Positions 28,708 to 36,660 of a stretch of DNA of 64,000 nucleotides are shown here, in pieces. Within the stretch, counting starts at the first letter, position 1, and each line of letters begins with the position of its first letter. Source of the DNA: a virus. The DNA lies in the IMG/VR virus record IMGVR_UViG_3300032116_021241, positions 1-64,000 of that record; one strand, written 5' to 3'. The translations under genes and the position numbers were made by a program. The notes beneath the pieces are model-generated. The model worked only from the letters and a program-made list of their open reading frames with translations, was not told the DNA's origin and ran no database searches.

Positions 28708-29735
28708 TTTAATCTGATGTTATTAGAAAGAATTTTAGCTGATAATGCAATTTTGTTTCTATATTTCTCTAGATTAAAAGCGAAATTATTTGGTAGTGCA
28801 GGACTTTGTGGTGGGTGAATATGAGAAAACATATAATTTATCATATTAATAATAACATCTACCAACTCATCGCCCAATACAGCTGGATGTAAAGTTTTAG
28901 CTTCTTCTCCAAAATCATTTAATCTTGGATTGTATTTAGCTTCATTATTTGCTTCTGTTATTTTTCTAAATTTTCCTTCTGGTGAAATTAAATTTATATT
29001 AGTAGCTTTAATGTTTTGTTGAGAAAACGGTTCAAATGTAGAATTTAATTGACTATCTGCTAATCGAACCCCTGAAGTAGAAATAGGTTTATCAACTATT
29101 TTTAATTCTATTTGACAAGGGAAATCCGTATTTTCTTTGAAGTCTAATAAATTTTGAAATATACCAGTTCTCAATTTAACATAATTGTTACCTAAGACCA
29201 AATCTGAATTTTGTCTACCTTGAAAAGCTACCTCATCTTGATTTGCAAATAATGTTCTTGCATCATTATCATTTCTTGTTGATGGACCGCCTCCAACTTG
29301 ATTTCCTCTGAGCGAAGCTTTATTATATACAGCTTGTGCAGATTCGAAATTTTGACTCTCTAATTTTGTTTGTTGTGTTATAAGTGGACCAATATAATAT
29401 CTGGCTGATGTAGGATCTGAAGGATTTTCCAAAAGAATTAAAACACATTCTCCAACCTTTGGTCTTACGTGTAGATATTCTGGCAGAAGAGGTACGCATA
29501 AAGGCATTTGTTGCAAAGACGAGTCTTTATCCTTGCCAGAAAATATCTTACCTTCGTTATTTATATTTACTATTTCAGCTTTAATTCTGTTGTATCCTGC
29601 ATTGTCAATAACTTCTCTAACAATAGCAGGATAAATTAATCTTTGACTTGGATTGGCTGCTTGTCTAAACAATGCCTGTCCATTAGTAGTCAAAATACTT
29701 TGAGATTCACTTGTAAAAATATTTTTTGTACCCAT
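28704..29735 (-). CDS. baseplate hub protein with gp5-like OB fold
   Basis: This is a 343-residue protein. Residues about 30-125 form an OB-fold like the N terminus of T4 gp5: AIVREVIDNAGYNRIKAEIVN, LCVPLLPEYLHVRPKVGECVLILLEN, YYIGPLI. Residues about 275-320 (HPAVLGDELVDVIINMINYMFSHIHP) match a conserved C-terminal element of phage hub proteins. No lysozyme domain and no long beta-helix repeat is visible, so the puncturing needle and cell-wall enzyme must be elsewhere. It is followed at four bases' distance by a small coiled-coil gene read in the same direction. Confidence 0.75.
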   Translation of the reverse strand: MGTKNIFTSESQSILTTNGQALFRQAANPSQRLIYPAIVREVIDNAGYNRIKAEIVNINNEGKIFSGKDKDSSLQQMPLCVPLLPEYLHVRPKVGECVLILLENPSDPTSARYYIGPLITQQTKLESQNFESAQAVYNKASLRGNQVGGGPSTRNDNDARTLFANQDEVAFQGRQNSDLVLGNNYVKLRTGIFQNLLDFKENTDFPCQIELKIVDKPISTSGVRLADSQLNSTFEPFSQQNIKATNINLISPEGKFRKITEANNEAKYNPRLNDFGEEAKTLHPAVLGDELVDVIINMINYMFSHIHPPQSPALPNNFAFNLEKYRNKIALSAKILSNNIRLN

Positions 29736-29739
29736 TAAA

Positions 29740-29904
29740 TTAATTTTTTTTAATTTGATCTACTATTTCATAATATTTTATCTCTAGTGAATCTATTATT
29801 GAAAGAAGTTTTTCAACTTCTTCTTTGTATTTTTCTATATCTTCCGCAATTATTTGTAAATCCTTTAATAATTCATTCTTAGATTTTTCTTGAACATTCT
29901 CCAT
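29740..29904 (-). CDS. 54-residue coiled-coil protein
   Basis: This short reading frame runs from ATG at 29904 to TAA at 29740. The product is almost wholly helical with heptad-like Leu/Ile spacing (ELLKDLQIIAEDIEKYKEE and on) and is rich in Glu and Lys. It ends four bases before the gp5-like start and begins 23 bases after the next upstream gene, so it fills the gap exactly and reads like a real gene of the hub operon. It may be a chaperone or assembly factor. No family recognised. Confidence 0.65.
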   Translation of the reverse strand: MENVQEKSKNELLKDLQIIAEDIEKYKEEVEKLLSIIDSLEIKYYEIVDQIKKN

Positions 29905-29926
29905 TTTTATAGTTTAAAATGTAAAT

Positions 29927-30343
29927 TTATACTCCAACCCCAGTACCTATCCAAGGTGTCAAGTTTGATCCCTGAGTAACTATTGGCCCACCTGCATTAG
30001 CACCAAAAGAAGTGACTTGTTGACCAAAATCAACCATCAAATCTACTCTCATATCGTCTTGTATTGCACCAACTATTTCTTCACATAAAATATTAGTATA
30101 AATTTCAAGTGAATTTGGAGCTCCATCTTGAAGGGGTCCGTTTGGTATTCCTGCTTCTGGAAATCTGGATGTTACTGTTGAAGCTACAACTGTAGGATCC
30201 ATTCCCGGTCTTAATTTTGCTAAGAATAAACTAGATATACTTAGTTTAGGTATTTTTAATCTTGAGTTTGTTATTAAGCCTAAAATTAAATCAGATAATT
30301 CATCTGACACTTGTAGTTTTTCATCAATTGGTATAATTCCCAT
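29927..30343 (-). CDS. hub-operon structural protein
   Basis: This is a 138-residue protein with a helical N terminus (DEKLQVSDELSDLILGLITNSRLK), a central RPGMDPTVVASTVTSRF stretch and a Gly-rich C terminus ending in WIGTGVGV. No signal sequence. It lies between the 550-residue hub-operon protein and the coiled-coil gene. Its size and Gly/Pro composition suit a small baseplate or tail-completion protein. The family is not recognised and the role is by context. Confidence 0.5.
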   Translation of the reverse strand: MGIIPIDEKLQVSDELSDLILGLITNSRLKIPKLSISSLFLAKLRPGMDPTVVASTVTSRFPEAGIPNGPLQDGAPNSLEIYTNILCEEIVGAIQDDMRVDLMVDFGQQVTSFGANAGGPIVTQGSNLTPWIGTGVGV

Positions 30344-30362
30344 TTTATTTTATTTTAAATAA

Positions 30363-32015
30363 TTAAGCAATATAATCGTAAACAACTTTTAATGCTTTCA
30401 GTGCCTGAGCTGCTTCTGCTTTCTTTTCGATTTCCTGAGCCTGTTCTTGTAAAAGCTTAGCTCTTGCTTGATATCTTTTAAATTTTCTAGCTAATTGATT
30501 TGCTTTTCTCTTAGCTAGTGCTTTAGTAATAAGCTTAGTAATTTTAGGTATTAATTTTTTTAGAATTAAACTTAAAACTAAAGCATAAATTCCATTCATT
30601 ATTACTTTATAGAAAGTTGAATTTTTATCAAACAAACTTCTGTCTTTTGAAATATCATTTTTAACACTTGTAAGCAAACCTAAAGTATTTTCTACAGTTA
30701 ATATAGGAACATTTACGGCAAATGGATCATTAGGTGTTTTTTCATACTGAGCCATTATTGCTGTACCACTAGGTAGTGGATTTGTAAGTGTTATTGAACC
30801 GACTCCTGTATTGTAGTCAATTGTTCCAGCTTCTCCTGATGGTCCTGATAAACTACCGCTACCATTATCGGTCATTGTTATGTTATTAAATGAAACTCTG
30901 AAAGTCCCGGGGACAATAGTAGTCAACATACTGGCTGTAATAACAATTTGAGAATTACTACCAGCTGTTGCCACTTGTTCATTTACAGGAATATTTGCAG
31001 GAACATTAACACTTGAGCCTGTTTGACCAGCTGCTGCTGCTTGAATCTCTAAATTTATTTTATCAAGAACTTTTTGAAGTATAGGATATAAAACAAGAGG
31101 TAATAAATTAATTATCTTATCTAATAAAATTCTTATCCAACTTTTTCTAATGGCACCTGCATTTTCTTCACTATTGATTCTTTGTGCTTCACTATCAACA
31201 TATCCATTTAATTCCACTAAAACTCCTGCAGGATTTTGATATGTTACTTGTCCTCCACCAACCGTTTGACCTTGAAGAAAAACTTTAATATTGTTATCTA
31301 TAATTGCATCTGCACTTTGTAGAATTGATTCTGGTAAATTAATTTTTACATCCTGACAAGAAACTGTGAAAGTAATAATACCTTTCTCTAATTGTTCTCT
31401 TAATTTAATTATATTATATTCTACATCACCGTAGGTGTTGCTTACTGTATTAACAGTAGTAAACATAACATCTGAAAGAGATGCATTATCTAGGTAATCA
31501 TCCGGACTTAAATCTGTATAGTTCTGAGTCAAATAGAAATTATTTCCATAATTATTTGGCGGTAATTTTAGAGGTTTAATTCTATCTTTTGGGCCATAAA
31601 TTAAAATTATAATTTTCTTTATTAATAAAGCTTTTAATAGCTCCATAGCAACATTGAGTTCTTGTTTGACATTTTGGTCTAACCAATCTTTGTTGCTAAT
31701 TCCTTGTTTAATTGTTATTGGTTTTGCGTCTAATGCTGCAGCTAAACCTTTAATTATAGCAGATACTAATTCGTCTGATCCCTTATCAAATAACCTATTA
31801 ATAAAAGACATTATTAAATTGTCTATATATCCAACACCAAGAGTTGCATCAGCAATTTTTGTTAAAAAATCTAAAAGAGAAATTTGTTGTGATTTTGGCC
31901 TATCGAAAAATTTTTTAAAAGGTATGGTAAGCAAATTATTCATAGAACTTAATTTGCTTAGAGCTTCACTTTGAGCCCCAGTTAATGGTTGTTGTATAGG
32001 TACATTAAAAGCCAT
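30363..32015 (-). CDS. tail/baseplate protein with hydrophobic helices and a beta insert
   Basis: This is a 550-residue protein. The N-terminal 160 residues are helical with hydrophobic stretches (LLKALLIKKIIILIYG). Residues about 290-330 hold another (ILLDKIINLLPLVLYPIL). About 355-440 is a beta domain with GTIDYNTGVGSITLTNP and a final AQYEK. About 455-490 is again hydrophobic (IYALVLSLILKKLIPKI). The C terminus is a basic coiled coil (KRKANQLARKFKRYQARAK). The hydrophobic helices next to the hub gene suggest a hub or tape-measure-like protein that contacts membrane. It is short for a tape measure. The assignment is tentative. Confidence 0.5.
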   Translation of the reverse strand: MAFNVPIQQPLTGAQSEALSKLSSMNNLLTIPFKKFFDRPKSQQISLLDFLTKIADATLGVGYIDNLIMSFINRLFDKGSDELVSAIIKGLAAALDAKPITIKQGISNKDWLDQNVKQELNVAMELLKALLIKKIIILIYGPKDRIKPLKLPPNNYGNNFYLTQNYTDLSPDDYLDNASLSDVMFTTVNTVSNTYGDVEYNIIKLREQLEKGIITFTVSCQDVKINLPESILQSADAIIDNNIKVFLQGQTVGGGQVTYQNPAGVLVELNGYVDSEAQRINSEENAGAIRKSWIRILLDKIINLLPLVLYPILQKVLDKINLEIQAAAAGQTGSSVNVPANIPVNEQVATAGSNSQIVITASMLTTIVPGTFRVSFNNITMTDNGSGSLSGPSGEAGTIDYNTGVGSITLTNPLPSGTAIMAQYEKTPNDPFAVNVPILTVENTLGLLTSVKNDISKDRSLFDKNSTFYKVIMNGIYALVLSLILKKLIPKITKLITKALAKRKANQLARKFKRYQARAKLLQEQAQEIEKKAEAAQALKALKVVYDYIA

Positions 32016-32017
32016 TC

Positions 32018-32362
32018 TTAAGAGTTATTTTCTACACTATTGCCTTCGTTAGTATCTAAATATTTAAGAATCTGTGATTTGATTTGATCATCGTTCATAA
32101 CAGGTTTTGATCCATTTTCATCCTTGTAAACTATCGTGCTGATCATTTTTGTCAAATTCATTAATGCATCAGTTCTGTCTGAGGCAGTTCTCAAAAAATC
32201 AACTAAATATTTACCTTGAAGAATAAATTGCTCGTTATTTTCTATAGTTTCATCCTGTCTTCTAAATCTCTCTAAAGCCAAATTTCTTTCTTCATTGATA
32301 TTGTCTTTAAGATTGTTTAAAAGGGATTTTATCCCATCTTCAGAAATTTCTACCTTTCCCAT
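32018..32362 (-). CDS. small helical protein, hub operon
   Basis: This is a 114-residue, highly charged and mostly helical protein (SLLNNLKDNINEERNLALERFRRQDETIENNEQF) with an acidic, Asn-rich end. Its stop lies two bases before the ATG of the 550-residue gene, so it is probably co-translated. It may act in tail assembly, for example as a chaperone of its hydrophobic neighbour. No recognised family. Confidence 0.5.
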   Translation of the reverse strand: MGKVEISEDGIKSLLNNLKDNINEERNLALERFRRQDETIENNEQFILQGKYLVDFLRTASDRTDALMNLTKMISTIVYKDENGSKPVMNDDQIKSQILKYLDTNEGNSVENNS

Positions 32363-32395
32363 GGTTTTTATTAATAAATATATTGAAGGAAAAAA

Positions 32396-33280
32396 TTATT
32401 TATTTTTATTTAAGAAATTAGTCTTAAATATTTTATAGAAACCTTTAAATCTACTCAAAGAATAAGTAATTTCTTTAGTTTCAAGACCTGTACGCTCTTT
32501 CAAGAGATAATAAATTGTGTTTTTATTATATAGTTTTAAAAGTTCATGATTTCTAAAAACCCACACTATGGCTTCTCCTACCCTACGATCGTTTGGAAGC
32601 ATTTTAGGTTTTTGAATTTCCTCTTCTAGTTTATTTATAATATTTTCAAAAATTTTTAAATTTACATCCTCTTTTTCGATTTCATCATAATCTAGAATAT
32701 TTTCAGGTCTACCTGAAGCCTCTTCAATGGACTCATCAATATCAACATTAGATTTTACATGTTTATATTGAATTCTCTTTTCTCCCATTAAATAGTGTTT
32801 AGCTATTGTTCCTAAATATGAAAAAGCTTGAGTACCATTTTTGGGATTGAATTTGTCTATTTTGGTTATTAAAAAAGACATACAATCTATTTGTAGTTCT
32901 TTTACTTCAACATCAGATCGAAATAGTTTATATGTAAAAATTATATTTTCAATTAATTTAGTCATAGGTTTATATAGATGTTTACTATAGATCCTATTTT
33001 TTTCTTCAATATCTTGAGAATTAATATAATCAACTATTGCTTTTTCTTGTTCAGGATACCAATATCTTTTAGAACCTTCATATTTCTTATCTAATTCATT
33101 CATTGCAATCAGATCCTTATAATATTCTCTTAATACAGAGATGTCTGGTGATCCATCATCAGATTTTAAAATATCAGAAAATGCACTTTTAAATAGAATT
33201 CCATGAAGATAGACATATTCTTCTCCAACAGTATCAAATTTTAAATCATCAAGTTTTAATAATTTTTTATTTTTTTCCAT
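32396..33280 (-). CDS. late transcription sigma factor, T4 gp55-like
   Basis: This is a 294-residue protein. The core block (EVKELQIDCMSFLITKIDKFNPKNGTQAFSYLGTIAKHYLMGEKR) matches the conserved region of T4 gp55, the small sigma that directs late promoters, including the TKIDKFNP and AFSY-x-x-x-IAK motifs. The N-terminal YWYPEQEKAIVDYI segment and a helical C terminus are also present. It would load host RNA polymerase on late virion genes, usually with a sliding clamp and co-activator that are not in this window. It starts only 18 bases downstream of a GC-rich hairpin. Confidence is high for the family. Confidence 0.82.
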   Translation of the reverse strand: MEKNKKLLKLDDLKFDTVGEEYVYLHGILFKSAFSDILKSDDGSPDISVLREYYKDLIAMNELDKKYEGSKRYWYPEQEKAIVDYINSQDIEEKNRIYSKHLYKPMTKLIENIIFTYKLFRSDVEVKELQIDCMSFLITKIDKFNPKNGTQAFSYLGTIAKHYLMGEKRIQYKHVKSNVDIDESIEEASGRPENILDYDEIEKEDVNLKIFENIINKLEEEIQKPKMLPNDRRVGEAIVWVFRNHELLKLYNKNTIYYLLKERTGLETKEITYSLSRFKGFYKIFKTNFLNKNK

Positions 33281-33298
33281 AAAAACTATAATATAAAA

Positions 33299-33327
33299 GG
33301 GGGTTTTTTAGGCCCCCCTTTTTTTTT
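33299..33327. terminator. GC-rich bidirectional hairpin
   Basis: G5 at 33299-33303 pairs with C5 at 33314-33318. Nine T follow on the plus strand and TTTTATATT on the minus strand. It closes the gene ending at 33326 and sits just before the gp55-like start, so it may act as an attenuator of the sigma gene. Confidence 0.7.
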
Positions 33328-34264
33328 AGGCTGGTTGATAGACTTTGTTTCTATCATTGTCAAAGAAATACTCTTTCTTAGCTAAATCTGTCCAATATTT
33401 GTACTCTTCAATTGAAAGTCCTCCGTTTTCAGAATTTTTCTGTACTAGGTCTGATGGTAATTTGGAACTGAAATAATCATATTTATCAATTGCTCTATTT
33501 ATTTTGGCATCATATCCCAATCTAGGTATGGTGAAAAATTTAAGATCATTATAGATCATCCTAAGCAAAAATTCATATGAATAATTAATCTTCATACTTT
33601 CTTTCATGGGCTTATATGTACCATCTTTTTCTTCTGAATAATTGATGAGTGATTTTGTTTTGAAAGTACATCCTGCGATATTTACGCAATTGAATCTTAA
33701 CATCAAATTCAAATCAAATATTCCAGCAACTTCAGCAAAACCATCAACCCAAGAAGCTTCATTCATAAATCCAGCAAAACCTAACGGGCCAGTTTGTTTT
33801 GCAAGTGGTACTAACACATCATATTCACTTTTTTCTTTAGAATATAGATTAAAATATTTTAACCAAAACCTTGTTAGAAAATCATCTTGCTCTACCAAGG
33901 AAAACCATTCATAGTTGTTTTTATTGGCATAATTTAATGATTCATTGAATACTTTTGAGAATGTATCAGAAGTGGTTTCTTGAATTATAAAATTAATTTT
34001 ATTTTTACCAACTAATGTTTTTGTTTCTTCTTCGCCAGATTTTCCGATTTTTCTTTCAATGGATGGTTTTTCCAAGATAGATTTCAATTGATCCATCATC
34101 CCAGTACTCAAATTATTAGTTAAAACCAATAAATCAACAATTTCATCTTGTTCTGCTAAAGAATATAAACATTCATTTAGATGCAAATCCTCAATTTTAT
34201 TTAGAGGCAATACAAACAAAATTTTATTATTGTTTGAGCTTTTGTAATTCGTTAATTCTTTCAT
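33326..34264 (-). CDS. GT-A glycosyltransferase-like protein
   Basis: This is a 312-residue protein. The N-terminal half resembles family 2 transferases: ILFVLPLNKIEDLHLNECLYSLAEQ, then LLVLTNNLS, and an EWFSLVEQDDFLTRFWLKYF segment whose EQDD would be the metal/nucleotide site near residue 130. The C-terminal half is specific to this group (FAGFMNEASWVDGFAEVAG). The start overlaps the upstream glycosyltransferase gene by 38 bases, so the pair is translationally coupled. It is separate from the large sugar blocks and may act on DNA, protein or a surface glycan. The target is unknown. Confidence 0.6.
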   Translation of the reverse strand: MKELTNYKSSNNNKILFVLPLNKIEDLHLNECLYSLAEQDEIVDLLVLTNNLSTGMMDQLKSILEKPSIERKIGKSGEEETKTLVGKNKINFIIQETTSDTFSKVFNESLNYANKNNYEWFSLVEQDDFLTRFWLKYFNLYSKEKSEYDVLVPLAKQTGPLGFAGFMNEASWVDGFAEVAGIFDLNLMLRFNCVNIAGCTFKTKSLINYSEEKDGTYKPMKESMKINYSYEFLLRMIYNDLKFFTIPRLGYDAKINRAIDKYDYFSSKLPSDLVQKNSENGGLSIEEYKYWTDLAKKEYFFDNDRNKVYQPA

Positions 34265-35420
34265 TTTTATATTCGTTTATGTTTTTAATAAGTGAATTTA
34301 TTTCAATATCTTCTGTATATTTATCGAGTGTGATATCATATTGTTTTTGAACTTCATCTGAATCTAATTGACCAGTTAAGAGTTTTTCTACAGCAATTCC
34401 TAACAATTCTGCCAATTGAAAAATATCACCATTAGCAGCCCAAAATCCATTGTCTGCATTCATGTATTCTTTACCACCGAGTGGTGTCCAACCTACTACG
34501 TGTGTTCCACAAGCCATAGCTTCAAGTGGCATTGTTCCAAAGCCTGCAATTTCATCGGTATATAAACAAATGGATGAGGTTCCTAATCTCTCGGCAAATT
34601 CTTCTTTGGATAAACCTTTTAATTCATCAAATCTGACCCATCTGAATTGAGGGTAAAAAGAATAGAAGGTCTTAATTACATTATATGTTTTAATTACTGC
34701 ATCTTGACTTCTTCCGGGCATGAATGCTATTTTAGGATATTTTTCAGTCAAAGGATATTTTTTAAATAAACTCTTATCAATTGATTGAGTACAATTCTTA
34801 ATGTTTAAACCCGGCATTATTGCTTTAATATACTCAGATATGCCATTTGAAATACTCATAACATCTTGTATTCCGAATTGCTGCCATTTTTGACCAATTT
34901 GCATAGCATTCAAGATGTAATACCAGCTTTGTGCTAAAACAATTTTTTTACAAGCTATTTGAGAAAATTTCTCCATCACATTTGGAAATCCTTCAGGAAT
35001 AATTACAAAATCTTCAGGATTTATTACAAGTTGTTTGGCTTGGACTGAAGTTCCATCATTAAATTTAACTTCTCCTTCTCCTAAAATGTGAAGTTCTACA
35101 TTTTCAGCTTCTTTCCCTAACCAGCTTGTATTGAATTTTTCGAATACATTTATTTGTTTTCTAGCTTTCTGTGATTCTTCATAGGAAGATTTATTATCAA
35201 TTCTTGGTTCATAGACAATACAACTATTAAAACCGCTATTCTTTAAAATGTTTACTTGTTTAAAGATAACTGATACACCACCTGATGCTACATTCATGGG
35301 AGGGCAGTAATAATAAATTTTAAAATTATTAGAACTAACCTTTTCAATCACATCGTTTAAAATTTTATTGTGATCAGGAATTTCTTGTTTAACTTCTTTT
35401 TCAATTGTTTCTTGTGACAT
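34227..35420 (-). CDS. GT-B (family 4-like) glycosyltransferase
   Basis: This is a 397-residue protein with two Rossmann halves. The acceptor half begins IYYYCPPMNVASGGVSVIFKQ near residue 35. The donor half carries IAFMPGRSQDAVIK and the diagnostic EIAGFGTMPLEAMACGTHVVGW, with the E-x7-E pair used to hold the nucleotide sugar. The extreme C terminus is helical. It resembles glycosyltransferases scattered among structural genes in large marine and flavobacterial phages. The neighbour downstream is a GT-A-like protein. The sugar donor cannot be told. Confidence 0.75.
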   Translation of the reverse strand: MSQETIEKEVKQEIPDHNKILNDVIEKVSSNNFKIYYYCPPMNVASGGVSVIFKQVNILKNSGFNSCIVYEPRIDNKSSYEESQKARKQINVFEKFNTSWLGKEAENVELHILGEGEVKFNDGTSVQAKQLVINPEDFVIIPEGFPNVMEKFSQIACKKIVLAQSWYYILNAMQIGQKWQQFGIQDVMSISNGISEYIKAIMPGLNIKNCTQSIDKSLFKKYPLTEKYPKIAFMPGRSQDAVIKTYNVIKTFYSFYPQFRWVRFDELKGLSKEEFAERLGTSSICLYTDEIAGFGTMPLEAMACGTHVVGWTPLGGKEYMNADNGFWAANGDIFQLAELLGIAVEKLLTGQLDSDEVQKQYDITLDKYTEDIEINSLIKNINEYKNERINELQKLKQ

Positions 35421-35468
35421 ATTTAAAATTTTTTATTTAAAAATATTTTTTTTGTTGGATAAAGTAAA

Positions 35469-36140
35469 TTATAAAATATTTTCTTTTATTAAATTAATAA
35501 AGAATGTGTCTTCCACTTCTGTTAAAGAGTTGAATTCGTAATCTGCTTTATCGTAACTGTTATAATCGGCTTTTATTTTAATTGATATTTTATTATCAGG
35601 TTTTGACTCTATAAATTCTGGATTATCTGTAATTACTAAATCACAATAATCCCAAACCCTATTCATATCGTTTTCAAAAATTATTTTTTTTATTCTGCAG
35701 GCAGATTTGGCTAAAAAATGATATGTTGCTTGGATTGCTTGATCTTTTTCATGAGAGAAAAGAACAATTTCATATTTACCATTGACCTCACCAATTTTTT
35801 GTAATTTATTTGCTTTGTCCATTGCTTTCGCAATAGGAGGTGCAGATCCATAAATTTCAAACACATAATCTTGATTTATGAAATTATAATATTCATCTTT
35901 AGAATCAAAATGATAATGATTTAACAAATCAAAAGTATCTATGGGATACTTTATTTTTTCGTCAACCATATTTTGTATTCTAGCATTTTCTCCTTCATCT
36001 TCTTCTTCTGGTACATATCTAAAATATTCATCCATTTTGACTATGGATTCATTTTTAATGTATTTTTTCCTATACATTTTATCAAATTGAGACAATTTAT
36101 CTCTCAATACTCCGTCTATGTTAATTCCAATTATTTTCAT
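35469..36140 (-). CDS. HAD-like hydrolase-type protein
   Basis: This is a 223-residue protein counted from the ATG at 36140. An in-frame start at 36191 would lie inside the terminator hairpin of the upstream gene and is unlikely. The first strand (IIGINIDGVLRD) resembles HAD motif I but has Asn where the nucleophile Asp is expected, followed by the second Asp. Later elements are IVLFSHEKD (motif II-like Ser) and CDLVITDNPEF (motif IV-like). It may be a nucleotidase-like phosphatase or an inactive relative. The Asn-for-Asp reading depends on alignment by eye. Confidence 0.5.
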   Translation of the reverse strand: MKIIGINIDGVLRDKLSQFDKMYRKKYIKNESIVKMDEYFRYVPEEEDEGENARIQNMVDEKIKYPIDTFDLLNHYHFDSKDEYYNFINQDYVFEIYGSAPPIAKAMDKANKLQKIGEVNGKYEIVLFSHEKDQAIQATYHFLAKSACRIKKIIFENDMNRVWDYCDLVITDNPEFIESKPDNKISIKIKADYNSYDKADYEFNSLTEVEDTFFINLIKENIL

Positions 36141-36172
36141 ATTTTTAAAAATAATTTTATTAAAAATAAAGT

Positions 36173-36206
36173 AAACAAAAAAGTCTCCCAAGTTAGAGAG
36201 ACTTTT
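36173..36206 (-). terminator. minus-strand rho-independent terminator
   Basis: AAAAGTCTC (36179-36187) pairs with GAGACTTTT (36198-36206) around a ten-base loop. Read on the minus strand it ends in a T-rich run. It follows the gene ending at 36226 and isolates the HAD-like gene start. Confidence 0.65.
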
Positions 36207-36225
36207 AAAAACATTAATTATTTTT

Positions 36226-36654
36226 TTAATATACGAATGATGATTGATTTTTGTTTACTAAATTAAAACCGAAAAGTTTATAATTTTTCTGAACTACACC
36301 ATCCCTAACTTCAGCCTTACCCTTTGGTATAATCACACAATCGTCTAAATTTATTTTCTTTGAATAAATTTCATTGGATTTAAAACCTTCTAAAAAGAAT
36401 TTAACTTTTCCAAATAGTGTGTTATCTTTTATCTTTAATTTGGTGACAATTCCGCAAACCAATTCAGAATTAGTGTATTCATATTGGATGTCTTTTGATT
36501 TTGCGTCTACTGCAAATTCTAAATCATAACCATTTTCATCTAAACCATCAATCCAAGACCTAATCAATTCTTCTGGATATCTTCTAAAGTTTTTATTTGG
36601 TTCATTTATTTTAAGAATAAAGAATTCTTTTTCAATTATTTTTTTATTATTCAT
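36226..36654 (-). CDS. unknown 142-residue protein, weakly prohead-protease-like
   Basis: The sequence opens KEFFILKINEPNKNFRRYPEELIRSWIDGL. That recalls the N-x-R-x-YP-x-E-x-L element at the start of some prohead proteases and capsid-linked proteins, and a later DNTLFGKVKFFLEG strand pair fits a beta barrel. No catalytic Ser or His pattern is evident, so no protease is claimed. It ends in a terminator and begins six bases after the metallophosphoesterase stop. Confidence 0.4.
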   Translation of the reverse strand: MNNKKIIEKEFFILKINEPNKNFRRYPEELIRSWIDGLDENGYDLEFAVDAKSKDIQYEYTNSELVCGIVTKLKIKDNTLFGKVKFFLEGFKSNEIYSKKINLDDCVIIPKGKAEVRDGVVQKNYKLFGFNLVNKNQSSFVY

Positions 36655-36660
36655 AGTAAA

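Noticed and set aside
36141-36191. Longer start for the HAD-like gene
   Set aside because: The start would lie in the terminator stem of the upstream gene and add a hydrophobic tail ahead of a well-formed first strand.
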